Of a DNA stretch of 64,000 nucleotides, positions 45,614-54,072 are shown one piece after another. Source of the DNA: Georgenia soli (GTDB lineage: Bacteria > Actinomycetota > Actinomycetes > Actinomycetales > Actinomycetaceae); contig NZ_PDJI01000004.1 in assembly GCF_002563695.1 (NCBI RefSeq), positions 1,240,001 through 1,304,000 of the forward strand, in the 5' to 3' direction. The notes below the pieces were generated by a model, which was not told where the DNA came from, made no database searches, and saw only the letters and a list, made by a program, of their open reading frames with translations. A program made the translations under genes and the position numbers. Each line of letters starts with the position of its first letter. Within the stretch, counting starts at the first letter, position 1.

Positions 45614-46087
45614 ATGCGCACCGATCAGCTGCCTGAACGCACTCCGCCGACGACGGACCACCGGCCCGACGTCCGTGTGGCGCGCCCTGCCGGACGCTGG
45701 GAGTTCACCGACGCGGACGAGCTGCCGGCGCTGCGGCGTGCCGTCCTCGAGGCTGCCGCCCGCTCGGTGGAGCTGAACACCGACCGGCTCTCGGGCTCCA
45801 CGATCCACCACAACCTCGCTCTCGTGACCACCGAGCTTGCGACGAACGCGCTGAAGTACGGGGTCGAGCCCGGGGTTGTGCGCCTCCACCGCCTGCTTTC
45901 CGGGTGGATGGTCGACGTCGCCGACGGACGGGCCGACCAGGCCCCCCGGCCCCAGCTGCCCAAGCCCGGAAGGGCGGGCGGCAACGGCCTGCTCATCGTC
46001 TCGATGCTCTCGGTGCGGTGGGGCTGGTACGTCGACACCAACAGCACCCCGCGCAAGCACGTCTGGGCGGAGCTCGCGGACAGCTGA
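45614..46087 (+). CDS. RsbW/SpoIIAB-like HATPase anti-sigma kinase
   Basis: The 157-residue protein has the GHKL N-box LVTTELATNALKYGVEP, DVADGR (G1-like) and GGNGLLIVSMLSVRWGW (G2-like). These are the marks of serine kinases that phosphorylate STAS partners. It probably works with the STAS protein upstream. No sigma-B-like gene is near; the ECF sigma at 32.4 kb is of a different type. Confidence 0.85.
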   Translation: MRTDQLPERTPPTTDHRPDVRVARPAGRWEFTDADELPALRRAVLEAAARSVELNTDRLSGSTIHHNLALVTTELATNALKYGVEPGVVRLHRLLSGWMVDVADGRADQAPRPQLPKPGRAGGNGLLIVSMLSVRWGWYVDTNSTPRKHVWAELADS

Positions 46088-46193
46088 GTCGATCGCACGG
46101 CGGGGCCGTCCCCGGATGCGGAGCGGCGCACGGCGGGTGACCCTTGTAGGGACGGCTGGTCCTGACAACTCATCGTCGAGTGCGGAGGGCGAC

Positions 46194-46640
46194 ATGTCTC
46201 AGACACCCACGGCGCATCGCACGAAAGCCCCCTACCAGACGCTGGCCCTGATCATCGGGGTCGTCTATCTGCTCGTCGGCATCCTCGGGTTCTTCGTCAC
46301 GGGGTTCGACAACTTCACCGTGCACGACCACTCCCAGACCCTGCTCGGCTTCGCCATCAACCCGCTGCACAACATCGTGCACGTGATCATCGGCCTGGCC
46401 GGCATCCTGCTCTGGCGCACGCGCAACGGGGCCCGCCTGTACGGCTGGCTGCTGGGCATCGGCTACGGCGCCACGGCGGTCTACGGCTTCCTGGTGGTGA
46501 ACAACCCGGACGCCGACATCCTCAACATCAACCAGGCGGACAACTGGCTGCACGTCGTCAGCGCGCTCGCGGGTTTCGCGATCGCCCTGTGGCCGGACCG
46601 CCGTGACGGCACGGTCGCCGGCGGCGCCGGCCAGCTCTGA
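46194..46640 (+). CDS. DUF4383 four-helix membrane protein
   Basis: The 148-residue protein has four hydrophobic helices: LALIIGVVYLLVGILGFFV, the NPLHNIVHVIIGLAGILLW segment, LYGWLLGIGYGATAVYGFLV and NWLHVVSALAGFAIALWP. The NxxHNxxHxxxG pattern is that of DUF4383. ATG at 46194 has GCGGAGGG upstream. Function unknown. Confidence 0.88.
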   Translation: MSQTPTAHRTKAPYQTLALIIGVVYLLVGILGFFVTGFDNFTVHDHSQTLLGFAINPLHNIVHVIIGLAGILLWRTRNGARLYGWLLGIGYGATAVYGFLVVNNPDADILNINQADNWLHVVSALAGFAIALWPDRRDGTVAGGAGQL

Positions 46641-46667
46641 CGGTCGTCGGTCCGCGGCAGCGACGGT

Positions 46668-48086
46668 CTACGGCACCGACGGCCCGCCAGGCGCTCGCGT
46701 CCCCAGCTCCTCCCAGAGGCACGCCAGCGTCGCCGCACCGGCGTGCAGCACCGAGCTCGAGACGCTCTCGTCGCTGTCGTGCCAGCGGTCCTCGACCAGT
46801 CCGGTGCCGAAGAAGACGACCGGCGCGCCGATCGTCTCGCCGAGGAGGACGGCGGGACCGCCGCCCGCGTTGCCCATCCGGCCCACGCCGTCGCTGCGGA
46901 AGCCCCGCGCCATGGCACGGGACAGCGCCTGGACGGCCGGCACGTCAGGGGTGACGTACGGGTCCTGCGCCGTCCCCTCGGAGACCGAGAGCTCGTAGCG
47001 GACGCCCGGGCCGATAGTGCGGGCCACCCATCTCTCGAGCTCGTCGGCGATGGTGGCGGCGTCCTGGTCGGGGACGTACCTGATGCTGATGTCCGCCGAC
47101 GCGGTCGAGGGGATCACCGCGCGTGCGGTGTCGCCGGGATCCCCGGCCGCGACCTTGAGGACCTCCACCGCCGGCCGCAGCCACAGCCGTTCCAGGACCG
47201 TGTATCCCGGTTCGCCGACGACGGCGCCCGTGCCGGACCGTCTCAACCAGTCGGCCTCGTCGAACGGCAGCGCAGCCAGCTCGGCCCGGCGGCTCGCGTC
47301 GGGCTCTGCGACGGCGTCGTAGAAGCCCGGCACGGCGACCCTGCCCTCGCCGTCGTGCAGCCCGGCGATGAGTCGAGCGAGCTCGAGGGCCGCGTTGGGC
47401 GCAGCCCCCGAGACGTCCCCGCTGTGGACGTCCACCTCCGTGCCCCGCACCTCCAGCCTCGCGAGCATGGTCCCGCGCATGCTGGTGCACACGGCTGGGT
47501 GGTCCGCGCTCCACAGCAGCGTGTCCGAGAAGACGACCAGGTCCGCGGCCAGACGGTCGCGGTGCTGCGCCAGGAGCTCCGCGAGGTGGGCCGACCCGGT
47601 CTCCTCCTCGCCCTCGACGAGCAGCTTGAGGTTCACGGCCGGGGCGTCCGCACCGGTTGCGGCAAGGTGGGCGCGCACGCCCCAGAGGTGCGCGAGCACC
47701 TGCCCCTTGGCGTCGGAGGTCCCGCGGCCGTACACGCGCCCGTCCCTGAGCACCGGGTCGAACGGCCGGGTGACCTCCCAGTTCTGCCTCTTGGCGGCAC
47801 GTACGTCGTGGTGCGAGTAGACGAGGACGGTCGGCGCACCCGGGGCGGCGCACCACTGCGCGTGCACGGCCGTGGTCCCGTCGGCTCGCCACAGCTCGAC
47901 CTCGGGGAAGCCGGTGTCACGGAGCGCGTCGGCGAGCCAGACGGCGGAGCGTTCCACCTGTGCTGCGCCGTCGTCACCGCCGGCGACGGACGGTATGCGG
48001 ACCCAGTCCTGCAGCATGCCGGTCACGTCGCCCGCCCGGTCGTCGAGGAAGCGGTGCACCCGGCCTGCGTGCTCGTCGGCATCCAT
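46668..48086 (-). CDS. M20-family metallopeptidase / dipeptidase
   Basis: The 472-residue protein has M20 di-zinc motifs: YSHHDVR (His92, Asp94), GRGTSDAKGQ (Asp125), VEGEEETGS (Glu160/161), and a lid domain with VHSGDVSGAAPNAALELARL. The length and ending (VFFGTGLVEDRWHDSDES) fit cytosolic dipeptidase-like or acetylornithine-deacetylase-like members. ATG at 48086 is preceded by GAGGTGGG. Confidence 0.92.
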   Translation of the reverse strand: MDADEHAGRVHRFLDDRAGDVTGMLQDWVRIPSVAGGDDGAAQVERSAVWLADALRDTGFPEVELWRADGTTAVHAQWCAAPGAPTVLVYSHHDVRAAKRQNWEVTRPFDPVLRDGRVYGRGTSDAKGQVLAHLWGVRAHLAATGADAPAVNLKLLVEGEEETGSAHLAELLAQHRDRLAADLVVFSDTLLWSADHPAVCTSMRGTMLARLEVRGTEVDVHSGDVSGAAPNAALELARLIAGLHDGEGRVAVPGFYDAVAEPDASRRAELAALPFDEADWLRRSGTGAVVGEPGYTVLERLWLRPAVEVLKVAAGDPGDTARAVIPSTASADISIRYVPDQDAATIADELERWVARTIGPGVRYELSVSEGTAQDPYVTPDVPAVQALSRAMARGFRSDGVGRMGNAGGGPAVLLGETIGAPVVFFGTGLVEDRWHDSDESVSSSVLHAGAATLACLWEELGTRAPGGPSVP

Positions 48087-48326
48087 CCGTCCCACCCACC
48101 TCGTGCACGCGCGTCCGTAGGGAGATCGTCCGGCCCCGACGAACGCCCGGCAACCGGTGGCCCCCCGGGGCTGTGACCGTCCGCACCTCTGATGGCCGCC
48201 GCTCCGCGGTCGGCCTACCCTGCCAGCGGAGGCACGGCACCCGCCGGCCCCGGTCCGGCGTCTCCGGACCGCCGCGCGCAGGAGGTGCACCGTCATCCCG
48301 GTCATGCTGGTCGAGAGAGGTCTGCG

Positions 48327-49682
48327 ATGAGAGGGCGTCCGGGGCCGGCCCTGCGGCTCGCGCTCTCCGCCGGCTCCTACCGGTTCCGCGAGAGCCTGTT
48401 CCTCCTGCCGCTGCTCCTGGTGGCGGTGGGCATCGTCCTCGCGCTCGTCGCCGCGGCGCTCGACAGGTCGCTCGGCGCCGACCCGATCCCGATGACCCTG
48501 GGGATGAGCAGCAACGCCGCCATCTGGCTGCTCTCCACCGTGGCGGGGGCGACGATCACCACCGTCGGCGTGGTCTTCTCCCTCACCGTCGTCAGCCTGC
48601 AGCTCGCGAGCAGCCAGTTCTCCCCGCGGGTGATGCGCTCGTTCATCCGCGACCGGGTGAGCCAGGTGGTCATCGGGATGCTGGTGTCCACGTTCGTCTA
48701 CTGCGTCCTGACGCTGCCCAACATCAGCGGCGAGGCGAGCGAACCGGCGCCACGGATCTCCCTGACCGTCGCCGTCGTGCTCACGGTGGTCACCGTCGTC
48801 CTGATCATCGCCCACCTCGACCACCTCGCCCGCCGGCTGCAGGTCGGGCACGTCGCGCGAGACATCGCGGCCGAGGGCCACGCCGTCATCGACGCCATGC
48901 TGAGGGCCTTCGAGGAGGAGCAGCGGGCCACGGACCACGAGCTCGAGAAGGCCCCCGTCCCGCCCGACGCGTTCACCGTCGAGGCGGCGCTCGACGGCTG
49001 GATCAGCCAGGTCGACACGAAAGGTCTGCTCGCCGCCGTGCCGCCGGGCACCACCGTCCGGCTCGAGACCCGGATCGGCGCCTACATCCACCGCGGGGAG
49101 CCGCTCGTGCTGATCTGGCCGCGGCCGGACGACGGCGAGGCGGTCGCCCGGCGAGTCGGCGGAGACATCGTCATCAGCGACGCGCGCACGATGCAGCAGG
49201 ACGTCGACTTCGCCATCCGTCAGCTGGTCGACATCGGCCTGCGGGCGCTCAGCTCCGCGATCAACGACCCGAGCACCGCGATCGAGATCATCCTGCGCAT
49301 CGGCAGCCTCCTGCGCCGCCTGCTGCTGGTGCCGCCGCTCCCGCGCGCCGTGGTGCATGACGACGGCCGGGTCCTGGTGCGCCCGTGGGACCTGGACCAG
49401 GAGGAGTACATCGAGCACGGGTTCGACCAGCTCCGCCAGGCCGCCCCGTCCCAGCCCAACGTGGCCGCCGCCCTGCTGCGGGTGCTCCGCATGCTCATCT
49501 CGCACGTGCAGCAGCACGGGCTCGACCAGTACGTGCCGGCGCTCCAGGACCAGATCGACCTCCTCCTCGACGCCCTGCGGGACACCCCGCACCTGCACCC
49601 GGACGACCTCGCCCGCCTGGAGGCCATGGCCAGCGAGAAGACGGACCCCGCAGACCACAGCCTCCGCCGCGTCCGCGACTGA
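48327..49682 (+). CDS. DUF2254 membrane protein
   Basis: The 451-residue protein has about four membrane segments in the first 170 residues and a large cytoplasmic part with STVAGATITTVGVVFSLTVV, LQLASSQFSPRVMRSF and QDVDFAIRQLVDIGLRALSS, AINDPSTAIEII, the DUF2254 signature. ATG at 48327 follows GAGAGAGG; an upstream in-frame start adds a poorly composed extension. Confidence 0.88.
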   Translation: MRGRPGPALRLALSAGSYRFRESLFLLPLLLVAVGIVLALVAAALDRSLGADPIPMTLGMSSNAAIWLLSTVAGATITTVGVVFSLTVVSLQLASSQFSPRVMRSFIRDRVSQVVIGMLVSTFVYCVLTLPNISGEASEPAPRISLTVAVVLTVVTVVLIIAHLDHLARRLQVGHVARDIAAEGHAVIDAMLRAFEEEQRATDHELEKAPVPPDAFTVEAALDGWISQVDTKGLLAAVPPGTTVRLETRIGAYIHRGEPLVLIWPRPDDGEAVARRVGGDIVISDARTMQQDVDFAIRQLVDIGLRALSSAINDPSTAIEIILRIGSLLRRLLLVPPLPRAVVHDDGRVLVRPWDLDQEEYIEHGFDQLRQAAPSQPNVAAALLRVLRMLISHVQQHGLDQYVPALQDQIDLLLDALRDTPHLHPDDLARLEAMASEKTDPADHSLRRVRD

Positions 49683-49774
49683 GCCGCCGGTCCGTCCGTC
49701 CCCGGACGACGCCCGATCCGTTCCCTCCTCGACCGTGCCGCACCCGGACGACGGCGGATCGAGCGACGGCCGAC

Positions 49775-49951
49775 CGAGCCTTCCGGGCAGCGCTGCCCCG
49801 CCTGTTCGAGCACATCCGCAACGGGTACCTCAAGCCCAGCGAGCTCGTCACCCACCGCATCCCGCTCGAGCACATCGCCGAGGGGTACCACATCTTCTCC
49901 GCCAAGCTCGACGGCGTCATCAAGCCGCTGATCGTGCCTGGCGCCGCCTGA
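49775..49951 (+). pseudogene. C-terminal remnant of a zinc-dependent alcohol dehydrogenase
   Basis: About 58 codons encode LPRLFEHIRNGYLKPSELVT, HRIPLEHIAEGYHIFSAKLD and GVIKPLIVP, which is the end of a zinc-dependent alcohol/formaldehyde dehydrogenase, with a proper stop. No coenzyme- or zinc-binding part is found upstream; instead the DUF2254 gene ends 92 bases before. The 5' part was probably deleted. The downstream gene begins 13 bases after this stop, as if once co-transcribed. Confidence 0.75.
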
Positions 49952-49964
49952 GAGGAGTTCCACG

Positions 49965-50567
49965 ATGACCTACACCGCCGACAAGCCGGCGCTCGCCCCG
50001 TCGTCCGAGGAGCTGCGTGCCCGCATCCCCGGGTGGGGCGCCGACCTCGACCCCGCCGACCGGCCGTCCGTGCCGCGTGAGCGCTTCGAGCCCACCGGTG
50101 CGCACTGGGACTTCCCCGAGCGGCAGCCCGAGAAGTGGCCGCGGGAGCGGTCGATGGAGCACAAGTTCCTCCCGCCCGTCTTCGGGACGTCGGCGCCGCC
50201 GCGCGGCCTTTCCGGCGTGATCCGGAAGTACGCCTACCGCCGCTTCAGCGAGGCTCGTGCCGCCCACTGGCTCCTGCTGCTCGCCGCCGACCGTGTCGAC
50301 GCCCAGGAGAGCCACCTCAGGTCCTTCCTGACGTTGCGGCCGGACAACCCGGTCACGCAGACCGGCGTCCTCTCCGAGCTGCGCCACCGCCCGATCGCCT
50401 CCCGGTTCGGGCAGAACCGTGCCGACGTCAAGCACCTGTGGCTCGACCCGATCGTCGTCGCCGGTCCGTGGGTGCTCGCCGGCGCGGTCGCGTACTCGGC
50501 CGTGAGGTCCGCGACCAGGCCCTTCCGCCGCAAGAGCGAAGGGACGACGACGCAGCCGAGCCCGTAG
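49965..50567 (+). CDS. hypothetical protein formerly downstream of a dehydrogenase
   Basis: The 200-residue protein has no recognised domain. PERQPEKWPRERSMEHKFLP, then VFGTSAPPRGLSGVIRKYAY and HWLLLLAADRVDAQESHLRS are conserved-looking stretches; near the C-terminus IVVAGPWVLAGAVAYSAVRS could be one membrane segment. GAGAGGAGTTCC precedes the ATG. The context of a dehydrogenase remnant suggests an old operon. Confidence 0.75.
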   Translation: MTYTADKPALAPSSEELRARIPGWGADLDPADRPSVPRERFEPTGAHWDFPERQPEKWPRERSMEHKFLPPVFGTSAPPRGLSGVIRKYAYRRFSEARAAHWLLLLAADRVDAQESHLRSFLTLRPDNPVTQTGVLSELRHRPIASRFGQNRADVKHLWLDPIVVAGPWVLAGAVAYSAVRSATRPFRRKSEGTTTQPSP

Positions 50568-50594
50568 TCCGAGGCGACTCGCCGCGCACGGTTC

Positions 50595-50698
50595 GGCGGC
50601 CCGGCGGCCCGGCGGCCCGGCGGCCCGGCGGCCCGGCGGCCCGGCGGCCCGGCGGCCCGGCGGCCCGGCGGCCCGGCGGCTCGGCGGCTCGGCGGCTC
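50595..50698. repeat. thirteen 8-bp tandem units
   Basis: Ten copies of GGCGGCCC are followed by three of GGCGGCTC. The clean division into two unit types suggests stepwise slippage. It abuts element C. Confidence 0.93.
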
Positions 50699-50704
50699 GG
50701 CGAA

Positions 50705-50933
50705 CACAGTATTTTCGCGAGTTCCAGCTCAGCGCGATCGGTGCCAGCTGAGAGCTCGTGACTCCTGCGGCGCGCGATCGTGCGCGCTGAGCGCGAGCCG
50801 TGCCAGCACAGCACGCACCCGTCCCGTTCAGCGCGCCGGTTTGCGCGTGCCGGGATTTCGGCCAGCTGACCTCGCACGGTGCGGGCCCACCTGGATACTG
50901 CGAAAAGACTGTGTCGCCGAAAAGACTGTGTCG
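50705..50933. repeat. intergenic element C
   Basis: The 209-bp core (50705-50913) starts CACAGTATTTTCGCGA and ends with the inverse GCGAAAAGACTGTG; a second copy of that end (CGAAAAGACTGTGTCG) follows directly. Inside, GTTCCAGCTCAGCGCGATCG, GTGCCAGCACAGCACG, TTCAGCGCGCCGGTT and GCCGGGATTTCGGCCAGC match element B in order and orientation. Confidence 0.7.
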
Positions 50934-51390
50934 TCGTCGGGAAGCGGGATTCGCCTGGCCGCCGGGCGCCTGGCCGGCCGGCAGAGCAGTCCTGGCGGCT
51001 CGGCGGGCCGACGCACCGGAGGCCGAGCGGGTGCCTTCACCACCGCTGCACGCTGCGCTACGACGGCCACAAGTGGCCATGTCCGCTTCCGGCCGCGCCG
51101 AACGCATGACGCGCGACGTCCGCGTGGAAGAACATCATGAACACCCGGGGAACGGGGCGCGGCGCGACCGGTCCCGCGAATCCCCGGGGCCAGCTTCCAA
51201 CGACGGCGCCCGGGTGCGCGGCGAGCCCGACCGTGATCTCGCACCACCGGACCCGCGTGTCCTTGAACCACAGGACGCCACGGTGACCCCGACCACCAGG
51301 CGCGACAGCTCGAGCGCCTGGATACCGTGGCGCCATGGCCTGCCCTCCCACGACCAGCAGCCGTGAGACCGCACCTGGGTCGGAGGTCGT
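50934..51390. other. 457-bp stretch without a supported gene
   Basis: It lies between element C and the TauE/SafE gene. I see no hairpin, clear promoter or coding signal beyond high-GC open frames. Confidence 0.4.
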
Positions 51391-52266
51391 GTGGCGGGGG
51401 TGATCACGCCTCTGGTCGTCGGGGCGGTGGTGGGACTCGTCGTCGGTGCCTTGGGCGGTGGCGGCGGGGTGCTGACGGTCCCGATCCTCGTCTACCTCCT
51501 CGACCAGGATCCGCACGTCGCGGCCACGAGCTCGCTCGTGATCGTCGGCTTCACCTCGCTGACCGCCCTCATCCCCCACGCACGCGCCGGGAACGTCCGG
51601 TGGCGGGCGGGGGCGGCCTTCGCGCTGCTCGCCACGGTGGGCACGGTGGCGGGTGCGGCGCTCTCGCGGCTCGTCGGCGGCACCACCCTCATGGCGGGTT
51701 TCGCGGTGCTGCTGCTCGTCGTCGCGGCGCTCATGCTCGCCCGGGCGCGCCGGCCACGGGACACGAGCACCGGTCCGACGGCCGCCCGTTCCCCAGCTGC
51801 CAGCGGTTCCCCAGCAGCCGACGGTTCCCCCGCTGGCACCAGCTCCTCCGCAGCCATCCGCTCGCCCGCTCCAGCTCCGGGGCCTGTCTGGCGACGAGCG
51901 GCGCAGATCGTCTTCTGGGCGAGCCTGGTCGGCGTTCTCACCGGCTTCTTCGGGGTCGGCGGCGGGTTCGCCGTCGTCCCGGCGCTGACCCTGGCGCTCG
52001 GGTTCGGCATGCGCGCGGCGGTGGGGACGTCGCTCCTCGTCATCGTCGTGAACTCGGCGGTCGGGCTCGTGGCGCGCCTGGGAACGCATCCCGACGTCGA
52101 CTGGGTGCTCGTCGCGACCTTCACGGCGGCCTCGATCGTGGCGGGACAGCTCGGGGCACGTGTCTCTGCCCGCGTGCGCCCGCGGACCCTGTCCCTCGCG
52201 TTCGGGCTGCTGCTCGCGGCCGTCGCCGTCGCCACCGCCGCGCAGGTGCTCGCCGAGCTCACCTGA
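51391..52266 (+). CDS. TauE/SafE-family sulfite/organosulfonate exporter
   Basis: The 291-residue membrane protein has two repeats of the family signature: VGLVVGALGGGGGVLTVPIL near the start and VGVLTGFFGVGGGFAVVPAL past the middle. About eight hydrophobic helices are present. A hydrophilic linker (about 118-160, Ala/Ser/Pro repeats) separates the halves. Members export sulfite, sulfoacetate or related anions. GTG at 51391 has GGAGG 5 bases upstream. Confidence 0.9.
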   Translation: MAGVITPLVVGAVVGLVVGALGGGGGVLTVPILVYLLDQDPHVAATSSLVIVGFTSLTALIPHARAGNVRWRAGAAFALLATVGTVAGAALSRLVGGTTLMAGFAVLLLVVAALMLARARRPRDTSTGPTAARSPAASGSPAADGSPAGTSSSAAIRSPAPAPGPVWRRAAQIVFWASLVGVLTGFFGVGGGFAVVPALTLALGFGMRAAVGTSLLVIVVNSAVGLVARLGTHPDVDWVLVATFTAASIVAGQLGARVSARVRPRTLSLAFGLLLAAVAVATAAQVLAELT

Positions 52267-52279
52267 GACCATCAGGGGG

Positions 52280-52579
52280 ATGAACGTCACCGAGTTCCTG
52301 CGCGACCGCCTCGCCGAGGACGAGGAGTCGCTGCGCCTCGACGAGACCTCGGCCCAGCAGGACGAGGGGGCGCTGCGCCGCGGCCGGGCGGAGCTGCGCG
52401 CCAAGCGTGCCATCGTGGAGCTGCACCAGGGGCTCTCCGACATCTGGGGCTTTCACGGCTGCCTCACGTGCGGCAACGTCGCCGACACCACGGACGGCTT
52501 CCCGTGCCCCACGATCCGCGCGCTCGCCGCCGTCTACGCCGACCATCCGAGCTACGACCAGGGCTGGCGGCCTCGTTAG
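52280..52579 (+). CDS. DUF6221 family protein
   Basis: The 99-residue protein has an acidic helical start (VTEFLRDRLAEDEESLRL) and the DUF6221 ending CPTIRALAAVYADHPSYDQG, with paired cysteines (HGCLTCGN). It begins 13 bases after tauE. These small proteins occur widely in actinobacteria and their phages; function unknown. Confidence 0.82.
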   Translation: MNVTEFLRDRLAEDEESLRLDETSAQQDEGALRRGRAELRAKRAIVELHQGLSDIWGFHGCLTCGNVADTTDGFPCPTIRALAAVYADHPSYDQGWRPR

Positions 52580-52648
52580 CGGGCGTCACCGGCGTGCCTT
52601 CGGACGCGCGTATCACCCGGCACCGTCAACGCACGAGCGCTCGGCGCG

Positions 52649-52690
52649 AGCTCCGCGGCTCTCGTTCAGAGCTCCGCGGCTCTCGTTCAG
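52649..52690. repeat. perfect 21-bp tandem duplication
   Basis: AGCTCCGCGGCTCTCGTTCA plus G is repeated exactly at 52649-52669 and 52670-52690. It overlaps the last bases of the DUF1537 gene. Confidence 0.93.
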
Positions 52691-54072
52691 ACGGACGGCC
52701 GACGGGTCCGACGACGTAGCGCGGCGTCGACCGTGCCCGTCTCGCTGCCGACGGCGCGAGTCCCCGCGGGATCGAGCGCGCGGAGGAGGAGGTCGGGATC
52801 GCCGAGGGGGCCCGACTTCAGCAGCACCCACAGCGGATCGCCGTCGCCGTCGACACGTAACCACGGGATGCCGGGCGCCTCGGTGGCGCCCACGGCCGCC
52901 CGCGAGATACCGCAGCGGTCCACGACGGCGCCCGCGGTCTCCCCGCCTGCCGCCACGAGCCGGCGCACCCCCAGCTCGACCAGCGCCTCGGCGACCTCGC
53001 CGAGCGTCCGCTCGGTCAGCTCGGCCGCGCGAGCACGGCCGAGCGCCTCCTGCTCGGCGCGGACGACGTCCGCCGGCGCGCCGGCCGCCACCCCGACCGG
53101 GCCGTCGGCGAGCTGGTCCACAGCGAGCCGCCGCGCCTCCGCGACGACGTCGCGCCCGTCCGCGACCTCGGTGGGCCGGAACCGCAGCACCGGCCACCGC
53201 TCCTCGAAGCGGCGCACCTGCTCGAGCGTCTCGACGGTGCAGCTCCCGGCCACGAAGGCGCCGGGCAGGGCGTGGGGCGGCGCCTCCGGCCGCGACGGCC
53301 CCGAGCGTCGGGGCGCCTCGGCCCCCTCGCGAGGCTCCGGCAGCTCCCGGCCGCCGGCGAGCAGGGCGCTCGCCAGGCCCACCGCGCCGGTCACCAGCCG
53401 GTGCGCCTGGGCGACCTGCCCGAGCACGGCGAGGTCGCCGTCGTCCACCGCGTCCGCGACGACGTACCGCACCCCGCGGGCCACCAGCCGGTCCAGCGCA
53501 GCCCGCGCGGCGGCGACGCCCGCGGCCACCGTCTGGTGCGGCAGCAGGCCGACCTGCTCGGCGGTCTGCTGGGACAGCCGACGCACGAGGTCGGGGTCGT
53601 CACGGGGCGTGAGCGGGTGGGTCCCCGCCTCGGAGACCAACCGGTCCCCGACGAAGAGATGGCCCTGGTAGACGGTGCGCCCGTAGTGCGGCACCGCCGG
53701 GCAGAAGAGCACGAGCTGCGGGTCCGGGACGCTGCGGTGGAGCGCGGCCCGCAGCGCGTCGGCGACCGGGCCGATGTTGCCGGCGTCGGTGGAGTCGAAC
53801 GTCGAGCTGTACTTCTGGAACAGCTGGGCGGTTCCCAGGCCCACCAGCCAGGAGGCGGCGGCGCCCGACCACGCCACCGCCGTCGCGACGTCGACGGAGC
53901 GGGACCTCAGCCCGACGACCACCACCTCGCTCCTGTCCCAGGCCCGGTCGGGCGGTGGCACCCCGAGGTGCAGCTCGACGGGCACACCGGACTCCTGCAG
54001 CGTCGCGGCGACGTCCACGGCGCCGGTGTAGTCGTCGGCGAGGACGCCGAGCCGCGGCCCCAGGGTTGTCAC
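52687..54072 (-). CDS. four-carbon acid sugar kinase family protein (DUF1537)
   Basis: The 461-residue protein matches the OtnK/DUF1537 fold: VLADDYTGAVDVA at the N-terminus, FQKYSSTFDSTDAGNIGP, PAVPHYGRTVYQGHLFV and C-terminal AAGGETAGAVVDRCG and LLKSGPLGDPD. Family members phosphorylate erythronate, threonate or oxo-isoapionate. It overlaps the substrate-binding-protein stop by 4 bases and so is the last gene of a LacI-controlled ABC operon. The middle has an unusual Arg/Pro/Glu insertion. The exact substrate is open. Confidence 0.88.
   Translation of the reverse strand: MTTLGPRLGVLADDYTGAVDVAATLQESGVPVELHLGVPPPDRAWDRSEVVVVGLRSRSVDVATAVAWSGAAASWLVGLGTAQLFQKYSSTFDSTDAGNIGPVADALRAALHRSVPDPQLVLFCPAVPHYGRTVYQGHLFVGDRLVSEAGTHPLTPRDDPDLVRRLSQQTAEQVGLLPHQTVAAGVAAARAALDRLVARGVRYVVADAVDDGDLAVLGQVAQAHRLVTGAVGLASALLAGGRELPEPREGAEAPRRSGPSRPEAPPHALPGAFVAGSCTVETLEQVRRFEERWPVLRFRPTEVADGRDVVAEARRLAVDQLADGPVGVAAGAPADVVRAEQEALGRARAAELTERTLGEVAEALVELGVRRLVAAGGETAGAVVDRCGISRAAVGATEAPGIPWLRVDGDGDPLWVLLKSGPLGDPDLLLRALDPAGTRAVGSETGTVDAALRRRTRRPSV

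Noticed and set aside
49965..50567. Possible fusion of the dehydrogenase remnant with the following gene
   Set aside because: The remnant has its own stop, and the next gene has its own ribosome binding site and ATG in another frame.
50568..51385. Open frames made of RRPGGPAA repeats
   Set aside because: They arise directly from the 8-bp tandem repeat, which stays open in several frames at once.
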